From Peribolospora baueri (Eukaryota; Basidiomycota; Peribolosporomycetes; Peribolosporales; Peribolosporaceae), in assembly GCA_029717555.1 (NCBI GenBank), contig JAMDHS010000107.1:1-64000 (forward strand): a stretch of 64,000 nt of DNA, read 5' to 3'. The notes under the pieces are model-generated. The model was not told the origin of the DNA. It made no database searches and worked only from the letters and a program-made list of their open reading frames with translations. Made by a program: the position numbers and the translations under genes. Below are positions 46,701 through 58,179 of the stretch, piece after piece. Positions within the stretch are counted from its first letter, which is position 1. Each line of letters begins with the position of its first letter.

Positions 46701-48378
46701 GTGGTCTTGCCTCTCGAGCCGGTTGAAGAAGGCACATCGTGGACAAACTTGACCCAGGCGATGCCGAGACTTCCTCCAGTGAGAGGGTCGTATTTGAGCT
46801 CGGACTCTTCGATGCGGCCTAGGGCCTTGAGAGGGCGAAGGACGTGGTCGAGGAGCGTGAGGGTCGAGAGGCGGGTGATGAGAATGGCTCGTGCCGGTGG
46901 AGGGAAGGGAGAGTTGGCGTCCCACTGCAAAATCGAACGAGGAACGACAGGGCAAGCGGCGCGTAAGCAAAACTTCCTTGCCGAACTTCCTTGCCGAGTT
47001 CACCGGACGGTGACGACGACGGACTCACTTTGTAATCAAACTTTTCCAGCATCGGCCTCCACTTTTTCCTTCCCCTCGACAACGTCTTCCCATAGTTCGG
47101 CGTGACCTTCCTCGGGTCTGGAACTACAGCCCTCTGCTGCCCTTCCTCTGGGTCCTTACCCCACACGATCACCCGCTTCTTGCCCTCGTTTCCCGGCGAA
47201 AGCGCCGGCTCGAGCGTGACACGGAAATTGTGTTTCTGCGACAACTCTGTCGGAAGAGGAACGGGAGGCGGAAGCGATGAGGGTGCAGTAGTGCTGGCGG
47301 GTCCGGTGGCCATATCCTGGGAGTCAGGAGGCGGAGGAGGCGGAGGAGGCGGGGCCTCATCCGGAGGTGGTGGTGGCGGTGGAAGAGGTTCCGACGGAGG
47401 CGGAGGAGGTGGGGCCTCGTCCGGGGGAGGAGGCGGAAGGGGCTCCGATGGTGGGGGAGGATGCTTGTCGGAGGACCGCTTTGGAGCCTGTTCGTCGTCG
47501 GACCGCCTAGCATGATCGAGATCCTTCAGCAAGGCCCTTGGAGCCATCGGCACACGCCCTCTGATGATCGGTGACCTTGCTGGGCGTGGAGGCGGCGACG
47601 GAGGCTCCCTTGGCCTGCTGGTGCTGGAGGCGGAAGGCGACCTGCGGCTGACATCTGCAAAACGCTTGGACGAAGACGCCTGTGGCGGCGGACTCGTCCT
47701 CGCGTCCGCTTTTGTTGCTCGCGAGCGCGATCGCGGTCGATACCCGTCCGGCGTCCCATCCCTGTACGATGATTCCCTACCTCTTCCTCGCTCTGCGTCC
47801 TTGGCCGGCGTCCCATCCCTGTACAGCTCCCTTGCTCGTCCTCTGTCTGCACCCTCCCTTCCTCGCCTCCGTTCATCTCTATATCTCCTATCATCGTCGA
47901 CGTCTCTTCTCCGGGAGTAGCTGCTTCGGTCCAGGTCGTCGTCCCTATCCCGATCCCACTCCCAGCTCCGGTCCCGATCCCACCTATCTCTACCGTCCCT
48001 CCGTCTTGGAGGAGGAGACGGCGACCTTCTCCAATCGTCGTAATTCTCGATGGCCCAGTGCGGTAGTCGGCTCCTTGAAGACCGGCTGTCGCGGTGAGGC
48101 GAAGGAGAACGTGCGCGGCTCGGCGGCAGCGGGATGGGCGGGCGGTGCGGGAGCAGGTCCGGTCTCGATCTGGTCCGCTCCCGTCCTGGAGAGCGCAACT
48201 TGGGAAGGGGAGAGGCACGGGAGCTCGATGGAGTTGGATCGGTGGAGACAATGGACAAGGGCCGGTGTGGGCGAGACTCGGGCGGCGACGCGCCAAGAGG
48301 TTTAGCGGGCAGGGAAGGTGGCGGGGGAGGCAGACTGCTGCCTTGAGCGCCCGGCTTAGGCGTCAATGCTGGTGCCAT
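43727..48378 (-). CDS. SET1: Histone H3K4 methyltransferase SET1 (COMPASS)
   Basis: Predicted 1453-aa catalytic subunit of COMPASS, methylating histone H3 lysine 4 at active promoters. Exons: 48378-47029, 46924-44115, 44018-43949, 43858-43727. The first 450 residues are Arg/Asp/Ser-rich (RS-like, e.g. [16 protein letters not shown]) and then strongly Pro-rich. An RRM-like fold follows ([20 protein letters not shown] to LGIAWVKF), next to the Set1-type RRM region [17 protein letters not shown]. The n-SET region contains [19 protein letters not shown]. The SET core reads [67 protein letters not shown] and [10 protein letters not shown]. It ends in the post-[16 protein letters not shown], whose Cys residues bind zinc. 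Catalytic Tyr and the NHCxPN motif are intact. It shares a divergent upstream region with the 50173-53997 gene. Confidence 0.95.
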
Positions 48379-50172
48379 TGAGCCGAAGGAGGGCGACGGC
48401 GCGGAAGGCTGGGAGGGATGAAGAGAGGCGAGGAGGAGAAAGTGGAGATGCCGGGGCGCTCAGAGGAGGGAGAGGGCGCAGGAAAATGAAAAGCGGAGCA
48501 TGAGGTGGTAATGAGACACGAAGGGGGCGATGGTCGCTGGCGGGGCACGGAGGGTGGGGCAAGAAAGGAGCGGGGTGGATGTGATGGAAAGGAGAGGAGA
48601 TGGAGACGGTGGTGGTGGTGGCTCTGGGTGGAGTCGGTGGTGGTGAGGTGGAAGGACGAGCGCGTAGATGGCGCAGACGAGAGAGACGCGCAAAGGGGGA
48701 ACGAAGGAAAGCAAAGGGCTTTCTTTCGGCGCCCACGATCGACGACGGCCTCGTCTTAAGTCTCTTTTCTCCACCACCACTCCGTTCGGCGACGACGATG
48801 GCGATGACCACGAGCGAGACGCTGACTGGCGTTCTTTCTTGCCCCCATTCACCGTCGTCGCCTCCTTCTCGCCCTCCGCGTTCCATCCAAAGTTTCGCTT
48901 CGGATGAAAGAAGAACACGCAACGCAAACGCCGGTCCAGCGCAGCTCAAACGCACTCGAGACTCCCTCGCCGGCTCACAGCCGTGGCCCAAGATAGATCG
49001 CCACCCACTGGAGCCCTACTGAGCTGATGGATTCGCCCATGTACAAACTCACCCGGGCCGCCTCACTACACCTGGGTGAACGACCATCCGGTACCAGGTC
49101 CTCCGCATGCTTGATGGCCATTTGGATGTCAAAGGCGTGCCATACGCTTCTAACCGGCTCAGAGCACCCTTGGACATTCGCACAGGGGACCACCTCATCC
49201 CAAAACAGAGCACAAACTATGAAAAGACGGACCGAACCGCGTCGTCCTTACAGGTTGCTCTACGTTTCGCCTGGAGCTTAGAAATGTGTGAGGTGGAGCT
49301 TTGGACTAGCAGCAGTGCCTTTAAAGCTTGTCTCCGTCTCTCGACCGATATACACCAACCTCCTTGTGAGCGGCCAGTCTTCATGGAGCTTTAGACGGAC
49401 GTGATGGACGATGAGAACGTCGTAGGATACGATGTCCGTCGCCCGACAGGGCAAGCACCAAAGAGGCTGCGGCAGACTGGCCCGCCGCAGTCGATGTGGC
49501 AGACCGGACAGGCGCACAAGAAAAGGTCCATCTCCTCTCCTCTGCTCTTCTTGTCATTGCCGAAACGACGCTCGTCGACCTCGTTCGATCAACGGCCGTA
49601 AACGATGGTAAATTCGAAACGGCTCTCGGCCTTCGATCCCGGCGCCACGTCTGCAAGCCGTGCGAGCGGGTCGCCCGTCGAGCGGACCATGTTCTGTCCG
49701 CGATACGCTAACGAGTCCGGGGAGATTCTATTTCATCTCACGCCAGCCACCTTATTAGACACCGGCAGTCGTGTTCGTGTTACACGCTCTATCTAGCTCG
49801 CAGCTCCGATGGAGGCGATAGCCGGAAAGCAGCCTATACGTCTTTGGCAGGCATCGGCACGACACTGGCTCATGCTCGCCCGTTCGGTAGCGGACGTGCT
49901 TGCGGAGGGCATGCCTTTGTCGCCCTGTGCGATCACCTGCGTTCTGTGATATTTACCTCCACCACCTCCTTCCTCCCTCCCAGTACCTACACCCTACCTG
50001 GAACGCTCTCCGGCGTTCCTTCACGAGGTGATCATCTCTCTCTTCCCTGCTTCAGACCTGCTTGCTTTCATCGGGCGGCCTAAATGGCCGCTCGTCCCCG
50101 CTGAACGGCCCACTTCCTTGCCTCCCACCTCGCCTTTGATTCCCATCTCGCTTTCTTCGACGGCCACGCAAG
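48379..50172. other. Divergent upstream region SET1 / orphan membrane protein
   Basis: About 1.8 kb with no recognisable gene. The first 500 nt are purine-rich on the plus strand (SET1 leader); the remainder has short frames on both strands without family similarity. Confidence 0.5.
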
Positions 50173-53100
50173 ATGGCACCACCGCCTGCTGCTGATCGAC
50201 CAGTGGCATCGTGGTCGCTCATAGGAGGCGGACCCTCTCCAGCTCGCCGCTTCTCGTCTGTCGAGTCCGGCCGCCCAGAGGAGTTGGCCGACAAGACACA
50301 CGACCACCCGGAATCTCCGATCCCTCCTCTCGTCATCCCCATTCTTGCCATATTCTTCGTATTGGTCGCCCTAACCGCGGGTTGCTGGATTTGTAGCAAA
50401 TGGCGCCGCCGTCGCAAGAAAAACAAGGCGCGCAAGGTCAAAAAACAAAAGGACATCGCTTCTGCTTCCTCACCCGTTCAAGAGATGGAGGAGCTAGACG
50501 TGGGAGAGTGCGCCAAAATGATGGACAGTCACCGCGATATGATGGACAGTCACCGCGATGCGGATGTCGCCAGCAGAGCACCGTCTTCTCCCACCCCTGG
50601 CAGCGTTGAGACCACATCGACGCTCATCGATGCCCGCCCTTCCACGGCTCGCCCGACCACCGCCGGGATATCGAGTCTGACGTCCTCGTCTTCTTATCGA
50701 CCCCGCGCACACGCTCTCGCGCCTTCTTGGGTCATCCATCACGCTCGTGTACGGTTCCAACGACTGGGAATGCGCGGCTTTGGACACCTGCACGAGGAAG
50801 GTGTTGAGGGTGCGCCTTTAAAAGACGTGTTGACTGAGGAGAGGTGGAGAGAGTGGCACGGCAGCGGCTTACTCAGTATGTCACCTGGGTTAGCAGACGG
50901 AGACAACGATGGATTTGGTATTGGCTATCCCGGCAACGACCTGGGTTCGCACAAGGTCGCGGGCGGAGAGGCGGGCGACCTGGCCCGCGCCCGCGCCCAC
51001 ACTGGTCGCCAACACGCGCGCGAGGAGGAGTCGGAGAACGTAGCTGACGTTCGTCACACCTTTGAGGGCAAGCGCGAGGTCGGAAAGTGGGAACGACACC
51101 GCGGTTTCGGAGGCGACGCCGCTTGCAAGTACGGCTCAGCTCATCACCACATGCACGCCGACGGCTTCCAGGGCTTGCAACGCGGCATGAGCAGGATGTG
51201 GGGCAGCTTTTCGACCAAGATGCTGAACGTGTTCAAGGACTCGCAGCTGGACGAGGAGGAAGATCTGGAGAGTGGCACCCTCGCAGCATCCGAACCGCCT
51301 TCTCGTCCGACATCGCCTTTGCCTTGGCGCCACGCTAAGTCTGGAGAAGAAGGGCACAAACAAGAGTACCGTGAACTTTCCCGTACGCGTGTCGACCATC
51401 GCGTTTCGGACGCGACAACGCTCTTCAGCGACCTCCTCACGCCCAAAGACAAGATGTTCGTGCAGGAAGACAAGCTCGAGGCCGAGACGAAGCCGGAGCC
51501 GTGGTCCGACGAAGTACGCGCCTCCCTCTCTAAGCCTCCGCGCCGCTCGTCGGGCGCATACATTCACTCCTCCAAAGCACCCTCGGGACGTCTGGCTCAG
51601 TCCGACTCCAATACCGCGAAGCGAGTCTCTCAAAGCCCAATCTCGGCTCGAGACGCCATGGCCAAGTTGCATCCGACGCAAGTTTCCCGTTCTCCTTCTC
51701 GTCCCCGTCCTCATCTTTCCGCGAAGCCACCCAGGAGCAGCTCTGACGAAGAGCTCAAGCGAAGTTTTGAAATGTATTCGCTGCAGCAGACCCCGTCCGC
51801 TCGAGCTGCTCCTTGGGGCCATCAGCATCCACAATCGCGACATCCGAGCGGCGGGCGCAGTATAGACTTTGAAACCATGGTCAAAAAGACGCAAACGGCG
51901 CTCGATGAGCTTGTCTCGATACTCCAGCCTGACCATCGACGTCGGCGTGGGGCTCGGAGCCCTAGCGACGAGGGTGGCTCTAGCACTTCGATAACCGACT
52001 CGAGCGCCGACGACGAGTATCCGTCGGACGACCATGCCGGATGGTCTCTTCTTCACTCTCGCTCTACTTCGACAATTCTTCACGTAGTTGACATGCGCCC
52101 GCTCGAAGCGGTCACGCATGCGGCGGCTGCGGAAGCGTCGTCCAAAGCGGGAGACGAAGGCTCGATGAGCTTCTTCGACGTTGACCTCTCCAGCGGGAAC
52201 GATTGCCAGGAGCACTTGTCCGACGCCAGCTTTGGTCGCGTCAGCACGCAGTCGTCCGAGTGGATCGATGTTCCGATCGACGTCCGACGACGACGCGAGA
52301 GCGGAGCCGTGCCACCTTCGTCAGGGACGTCGTCTAGCGGTATCTCCCGGCTCGTCCGACGCAGCGCCATCGCCGACCATCGTCGCTCCTCGCGCCAAGA
52401 GAGCAGGTATTTCCGCCTTTCCGACGGCAGCGTTGAGGACTCTTCGAGCGCTTTCACCAACGGTATCACTCGAGCGCGCCCCGTGGAAGTGCTGGAGGAT
52501 ATCGCTACCGCACCGGGGAACGCCAGCGATGTCACGTCGCCTGGTCGCGCTTGCGAGGGTTCCAAAGGGGTGACCGTGATGATCGAGAACGATGGAGACG
52601 GAGTCGCACATGACGAGGCATCGAGTGTGGGCTCGTATCCCCGCGTTCAAGAGTCTCGGCGCCGCGAGGGATCGTTCTCCGCTGTGATGCAAAAAAGTTC
52701 AGGGGTGCGGTCGAGAACAGAGGGAGAAGAGCTCACTCAAGGAGACGTCGACGATCTTGAGGCCGGCGGGTCCGAGGATGGTCGCCTGCCCTCCTCCGTC
52801 GTCGACGTGCTGCTTGCCGTCTCCGTGGGCAATGCTCCGACCGAAACGGGAAAGACGTCGGTTGGAGGACACATGCGTCAGGCGGAGGAGAAAGGGACCG
52901 GTGCGGGAATGGACGCTACGATAATACCCTCTCTCGACGTCGGTTCCATCCCCGAAGCGCCCAACGCGTACTCCAACTGTACAGAGAAGTCGAACGATGG
53001 GGAGGAGACCCCGGTCTTCGTCCCCTCTCCAGAGCTCCAGCGGGCTGCTCTTCGGGAAGAGGTTTCGCCTTCGACGGATTCAGCTTCGCCCCCGCCCTTA

Positions 53101-53997
53101 CCGCCGAAGGAATTCGCCAAATCGCATGACCTCGCGGCCACAGCGGTCGAGGGTGCAGCACCGGCTTCTCTTCCGTCTGTGCAAGGCTCCTCACACGAGG
53201 TGAACAACCGGGGAAGGGTGGTGAGCGCAGGGAAGATGCATAAGAGCGTCAAGATGATGATAGCCGATTTTGAGGCTGGGGCCAAAGCGGCCGCCTCCCC
53301 TCGTTCCTCTTCGCCTCCGCTACAAATCTCGCCGACCTTTTCGCCTCGAAACCACCCCCTCGCTCTTGGACCTGTCATCCGCGCTGTCCACTCACCCGCC
53401 GATATACGCTCTTCATCGGCCTTGCCACTCTCACCGCAGAACCACCCGCACCTCTTTTTCGCGAACGCGGTGCCGCTGACCGGGCTCGTGCGTGTCGACG
53501 CCAATGGTAGCGGAGGAAAGCCGACGCCGGTCCGCCTCGAGGGCTTCGCCCAGGCTGTAGCGCCCACAGCGGGGATTACCTCGATGCTCGCGGGCGCTGA
53601 AGCGGGTAGGCCTTCTGGCCGTGAATCCGGTGCGCCTTCCACCGACTTCAGGAGTACCACTTTGGGTACGCCACCCCTCGGCCCAAGCACAGAGGTCCTG
53701 GGAAGGTCTACGTCCTGTTCGAGCGGTGGGGTCATCTCCAGCACGCACCGTACCTCCATTGTCTCCACCGATCCTCTCGAGCCTCGTCAGAGTCGCGCCA
53801 GCGGTGTGGAGGAGGACGGAAAACAGCCGTCAGCGCCTCCCGCGTCAGGACACAAAGTTGCCAGTGGCGACTCCGCCGATATACCACTGGCCCGGAACGC
53901 GTCCGAAGACGCTTTCGGTGATGTGGTCGTCAGCTTCGGCAGCCTCGCGAGCGACGGCGCGCTAGCCGCCTTCCTCTCTCCAAACCGGATGCTCTGA
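50173..53997 (+). CDS. Single-pass membrane protein of unknown function (1274 aa)
   Basis: One uninterrupted reading frame of 3.8 kb, unusual among intron-rich neighbours. I recognise no family. Residues 1-50 are polar; one strong transmembrane helix (about 51-73, LVIPILAIFFVLVALTAGCW) is followed by a basic stop-transfer cluster (KWRRRRKKNKARKVKKQK). This predicts N-terminus outside or luminal and a 1200-residue cytosolic tail. The tail is Ser-, Gly- and charge-rich, with a better-structured patch at about 175-260 (APSWVIHHARVRFQRLGMRG, LTEERWREWHGSG) and an amphipathic segment WGSFSTKMLNVFKDSQLDEE. A 21-nt exact tandem duplication encodes MMDSHRD twice (about 116-129). It may be a scaffold or sensor; function is unknown. 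Confidence 0.75.
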   Translation: MAPPPAADRPVASWSLIGGGPSPARRFSSVESGRPEELADKTHDHPESPIPPLVIPILAIFFVLVALTAGCWICSKWRRRRKKNKARKVKKQKDIASASSPVQEMEELDVGECAKMMDSHRDMMDSHRDADVASRAPSSPTPGSVETTSTLIDARPSTARPTTAGISSLTSSSSYRPRAHALAPSWVIHHARVRFQRLGMRGFGHLHEEGVEGAPLKDVLTEERWREWHGSGLLSMSPGLADGDNDGFGIGYPGNDLGSHKVAGGEAGDLARARAHTGRQHAREEESENVADVRHTFEGKREVGKWERHRGFGGDAACKYGSAHHHMHADGFQGLQRGMSRMWGSFSTKMLNVFKDSQLDEEEDLESGTLAASEPPSRPTSPLPWRHAKSGEEGHKQEYRELSRTRVDHRVSDATTLFSDLLTPKDKMFVQEDKLEAETKPEPWSDEVRASLSKPPRRSSGAYIHSSKAPSGRLAQSDSNTAKRVSQSPISARDAMAKLHPTQVSRSPSRPRPHLSAKPPRSSSDEELKRSFEMYSLQQTPSARAAPWGHQHPQSRHPSGGRSIDFETMVKKTQTALDELVSILQPDHRRRRGARSPSDEGGSSTSITDSSADDEYPSDDHAGWSLLHSRSTSTILHVVDMRPLEAVTHAAAAEASSKAGDEGSMSFFDVDLSSGNDCQEHLSDASFGRVSTQSSEWIDVPIDVRRRRESGAVPPSSGTSSSGISRLVRRSAIADHRRSSRQESRYFRLSDGSVEDSSSAFTNGITRARPVEVLEDIATAPGNASDVTSPGRACEGSKGVTVMIENDGDGVAHDEASSVGSYPRVQESRRREGSFSAVMQKSSGVRSRTEGEELTQGDVDDLEAGGSEDGRLPSSVVDVLLAVSVGNAPTETGKTSVGGHMRQAEEKGTGAGMDATIIPSLDVGSIPEAPNAYSNCTEKSNDGEETPVFVPSPELQRAALREEVSPSTDSASPPPLPPKEFAKSHDLAATAVEGAAPASLPSVQGSSHEVNNRGRVVSAGKMHKSVKMMIADFEAGAKAAASPRSSSPPLQISPTFSPRNHPLALGPVIRAVHSPADIRSSSALPLSPQNHPHLFFANAVPLTGLVRVDANGSGGKPTPVRLEGFAQAVAPTAGITSMLAGAEAGRPSGRESGAPSTDFRSTTLGTPPLGPSTEVLGRSTSCSSGGVISSTHRTSIVSTDPLEPRQSRASGVEEDGKQPSAPPASGHKVASGDSADIPLARNASEDAFGDVVVSFGSLASDGALAAFLSPNRML
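50518..50559 (+). repeat. Exact 21-nt in-frame tandem duplication
   Basis: Two identical copies of a 21-nt unit adding seven residues (MMDSHRD twice). Lack of any difference implies a recent event. Confidence 0.9.
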
Positions 53998-55178
53998 ACG
54001 CGACCGAGTGCTCGTCTCGCTCGTATTTCGTCCCCCCCCCCCTTTAATTCACCGACCAGTTACGCCCAATATCCAATCATTCATTCAATCACGTTCCTCT
54101 CTGTAGCTTGTTACTTCTCTTCTCATTTCATCTGTGGTCCTTTTCGTTCTCGTCCTTCCTTCCTTCCGCCCGTCCGTCCGTTCGGGAAGCAAGACGTCCG
54201 TGTCGTCCTTCGCTCTCCTGTCTTTCGTTGTTGACTGAACCGATCGATTCAAGTCTTGTTGGTGCGACTGTAATATCATCTCGTTCATCTGTAGTCCGAA
54301 TTGAAAGCTCACACCAGTTTGGGGCCTCCTCGTCTCACCTCATGTCTCAGAAGGCCCATTGAGGAGTGATCGTTCGTCACGAGCCAACTCGCCTCGCTCC
54401 ATTCCGCGCCACACGCTATTACCACTTTACTCGCCTTAAACGAGACCGAGGTGGAAGAAGGAAGGACGCGTCCACCTGCGGACGAAGACCTGTCCGCGGT
54501 TCTCAAATCAAACTTTCCTCAACGGCCGTCTCATCCCGATAGCAGCCGCGCAGGCGGCCGTGTTGGTATCTATGGATATTCCGTGAGGGGCGAAAAAGAA
54601 GGAACAAGGAAGCAGAGAAAAGGCCCCGCGCAGCACAATCCTCGGTTCGCCTTTTTCCGCATACGTCCGAGACGGCTTCAGGCCCGAGAAGGCGAAAGCA
54701 AGTAACCAAGAGACTATGAGAGCGCAACAGTGACACCACTGGGGAAAGGAACGAAGGTCGAGAGACTGAATCCACAAGAACGGCCGGATTAAAGAGCATC
54801 CGGAAGTGAACAAAACCGAAGAGAAGAAGAGAGACCGGGGGAATCCAGGAACCAGCCCCAACCGATCCGAAACTACCGTCCACGTACAGAAAAAAGAGCA
54901 TATCGGTGAGGTAAACGAAGAGACATCGCGTCTCTCCGAGGGGACGGCGTCCAGCTCGGCCTCACAAAGTGAACAAGACGAGGCATCGAGCGGCCGAGTG
55001 AGGTAGCCACCGAAGGCCTGGGAATAGCTAGGTGTGTGGAAAAGCAGAGAGCAACACAAACGGCACCGCGTTGTCCGAAGACGCCAGTCCGCCCGTCGTT
55101 TTTGCTTGCGGTGGCTCTAGACCCACTCGCAATCGTCGGCCGCCCGCCATCCAGCCCTGGTAGCAGATTTGGGTGGTA
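53998..55178. other. Convergent 3' region orphan gene / LCB3
   Basis: About 1.2 kb tail-to-tail, with a C/T-rich start and low-complexity pyrimidine words. No gene supported apart from the alternative LCB3 exon beginning at its right edge. Confidence 0.5.
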
Positions 55179-55262
55179 TCAGATCCTGGTCCAGCCCACG
55201 CACACGTAGAACACGGGGAGGATGGCGCTTGCGAGGACGCCGATGCCAAGGTAGACGAGGAC
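55179..55262 (-). other. Second, homologous terminal exon of LCB3 (alternative or relic)
   Basis: An 84-nt open segment after a GATCAG acceptor encodes VLVYLGIGVLASAILPVFYV and seven more residues, then a stop. It parallels the regular last exon, VITYAGIGFLGAGWVPILFV plus seven residues and stop: same length, with V..Y.GIG.L......P...V shared. It is in frame if an 11-nt micro-exon (55720-55710, VLTK) is spliced at GTGATT. Confidence 0.65.
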
Positions 55263-55625
55263 CTGATCGATGAGTGGGGGTGGCGTGGGGGTGGACGCCA
55301 ACCGTAGGCGAGAGGCAGGGACAAGGGGAGAAAAGAAAGAGATCATCTCGTCAACATTGTTCACCGACGAGCAAAACAAAATGAAAAACGAAGCATCGGA
55401 AACTTCCGGAACACAAAACGACGAGGATGAAACAAAGGAGACGACGGGAAGTCACGGGCACGTGAAACAAAGAAGGCGGGCAGCCGATCGGTAGCGAACG
55501 ACGAGGCGAGCACGGTGGCAGGGAAACCTTTTACCTTTTTTTCCTCGTGAGGAAGGATTAAGGATTAATTACCAATACACGCGGAGCGCAACGAAGTAAA
55601 AAGGGGCAAACGGCGGTGGGCTAAT

Positions 55626-58179
55626 CTATGAAGTCCACTTGTCCAGAAAGACGAAGAGGATCGGAACCCATCCGGCTCCAAGGAAGCCGATGCCCGCGTA
55701 CGTAATCACCTTAGTTAAAACTGGGATGGACGGCATAGAGAGGAAGAGGGCGGCGAAGAAGTTGAGGTTTCCATCAGTTCACAGGACGACGAAGACGCCA
55801 GCTGCACCTTTTGCCCCGGTTATGGGCACCGTTCACGTGAGCGACGGCCGTTCTCACCTTCAGCATCATAGTGCTTCACATCCTTGCCGCTCGACTCGCC
55901 CTGCCTCGCCGCCACGTCGTTCAGCATGAAGCTTGGCGTCGGCGTCGGCGGCCTTCCGAGCTCCCTGGCATCCCGCTCCCTCTCCTTCTCCTTCTCCTGC
56001 ACGGCGGTCATTGCCCGACCGCCGACTGTGCCATGAGCATAAGGATTCGCAGTCGCCACCGGTCCCCGCAGCTTGAGCACGCCCGGCTCAGCTGCCGGGT
56101 TCGCCCTGGATGCGATGTCGGAGGAAGCACCAAGAGGGACAGAGCGCGAGGATGCCGAGTGGTGCAGGGAGTGGTTGGAGAAGGTCGAGGGGAGGTCGAT
56201 GACGGAGGGAATCGGATGGAGGAGACCATCGGGAGGAGGAGGTGGAATGGATTTATAATCTCTGAGGCGTCCCAAGGCAGGTAAAATAGCGAGAGAAACG
56301 GCCCAATATTAGTCGAAGACCGGTAAACTTCTCACGAACCGAGTCCAACGAACCGACGACGCGCGCGCGAGGCACTCACGTGGCGGGCGTGTAATGCCGC
56401 CTAGGCAAGGTGAAGCTGAAGGTCTGAGCGACAAAGCGGAAGATGGGAGGCAGGGCCACGCGGCAAACGGCCTTGGCGAGGAGACGCCAGACAAAGATGC
56501 AGGAGATGCCTGATTCGACGGTTCAAGGCGGGGAAAATTTAGCTGCACGGTTGATTCATCGTACAAAGCCATGGGCAGACCGCAATAGCGCCGGTCCCAA
56601 CCACTCACCGAGCGCCATCTTAGCGAGGGACCGACCGGACCAACCGATCCAGGTCTCGTCCTCCATCAGCGGAGGCACCGCCCATGTCGTGCCACCAAGC
56701 CCAGAGGCAGCGGTACCGCCGCCGAGGGAAGCAGATATAGTGTTGCCGAGATGATCGGCAGCGGTGCCCACAGCGTGGAGGAAGGGGTGTCGGTCGCCGA
56801 GAAGAGCGAGTTTGACGCTCTGCCACCGCCCAAGCTGGACGCCCATCACTACGCTTACGAAGGCAATCGCATCTTCGAAGCAGGGGCAGTCGTCTACAGG
56901 TTCCGGGTGGAGGGAGACCATGAGAAGACCGCTGGGGATGATCAACGCCGGCACTGGTCGTCGAGATGAAGCGATCGGGTTAGATATTCTGTCGAGGCCT
57001 TTTTACGAGGCGCGTGCGATGACGAGCTCACCTATCCAGCTGGTGTTGAGAGTGAAGGCCTCAATCTCTTGGAAGAAGGCCCACTGGACCCACGAAATGA
57101 AGGCGCCGAGCCCGACGCCGGCGATACAGTCTGGCGAAACGAGAAATGTCCGCACACGTCATGGACCGGGCTCGAGGAGATAGGCGTCCGTGCGCGCTCT
57201 CGCCGCGACGACACTCACCGACGATGCTGTGCATGCCACAATAAATCCTTCCCACCACGATGCTTAGGGCATACCATGCCAATCCAAGCTCAGAAAGCCA
57301 ACTGCCAATGAACCACCCGTCCGCACCGGCGCGCCTAGCTGCGACGACCCAGCTGTACAAGTACAAGGCGACACTGACGGCGTTGGTGGAGTGTGTGGAG
57401 AGGAAGCCGTACTCGAGGTGGTGGGTGCCGATGGTGAGACGGGTGACCGGAGGGGAATAGGGCCGGGGGACGCAGAGAAGGTCTTTGACGACAGAGGAGA
57501 GGTAGACGCCGGCTGCGAGGATGTTGATGAGCCTTCCAGGCAAATGGCGGGAGGCGAACGCGTTATTAACGCTCGCATCCCAATGTGCGACCGCGTGGGG
57601 CCGGAAGTGGCTCACGAAAGCAACACGGCGTCTGACATTCACTCACCCCCGAGCGAAGCGGGCGTTGCCAAGCCAGAAGCATGCTGGCAGGAAGACGAGG
57701 AAGAAGCTGTGCGTGCCCAGAAGAGAGGTTTGCACAAAGTACGAGTCTAGGGTGGGTGTGCGGGCCGTGGCCTAGAGAAGGGGGGGGGGGCATAATGTCA
57801 CCACCGCGAGCAATGAGCGATCTGTCGACGTCAATGACACTGGCCATAGCCCCTCGCGCGCGTAGCTCACTTGAATATAAGCGAGAAGCTTTGTCTCTTT
57901 CCTCAAGCTCCACACGAGCGCCTTGCGTATGCCGGCCCTCCAAGCTGGCAAGACGCGATCATATGCTTCTTCAGGCGAGAGTCCGATATCCGTCGGAGCG
58001 CCTACCTCCTCTGCGAAGCTGACGGGAGAGGAAGAGCGGCTGATGGAGGCGGCGACGGGGGGAGCGCCTGAGAACGGCTCTTTGGTGTAGGCATAAGGGT
58101 TGAAAACGGGGCGAGAAGAGAAGGAGGAGGGGGAGGAGGGGCGCGACGAGGGCGGGGAGGTCGTGAAAGTGGCTGGCAT
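55626..58179 (-). CDS. LCB3: Dihydrosphingosine-1-phosphate phosphatase (LCB3/YSR2 family)
   Basis: Predicted 606-aa ER multi-pass PAP2 enzyme removing phosphate from long-chain base phosphates in sphingolipid turnover and salvage. Exons: 58179-57871, 57771-57647, 57532-57219, 57130-57032, 56953-56609, 56509-56380, 56261-55858, 55720-55626. PAP2 motif 1 is VVKDLLCVPRPYSPPVTRLT (about 159-178); motif 2 is EYGFLSTHSTNAVS (the usual Pro before STH is Leu); motif 3 is VGRIYCGMHSIVDCIAG with catalytic His and Asp. Hydrophobic segments TFFL-like (SFFLVFLPACFWLG), INILAAGVYLSSVV, LGAFISWVQWAFF and ALIIPSGLLMVSL are visible. The final exon adds a C-terminal membrane helix, VITYAGIGFLGAGWVPILFV, which has a second homologous version downstream. 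The acceptor at 57533 was chosen over two nearer ones because it restores the family spacing ARFARGLINILA. Confidence 0.92.

Noticed and set aside
51136-52215. A 359-codon minus-strand frame
   Set aside because: Antisense shadow of the 1274-codon orphan gene; Arg-rich and without motifs.
57611-57646. A 36-nt intron between LCB3 exons 2 and 3
   Set aside because: A later acceptor (57533) gives a normal intron and restores the conserved junction RGLINILAAGVYLSS, whereas the short intron inserts about 30 non-family residues.
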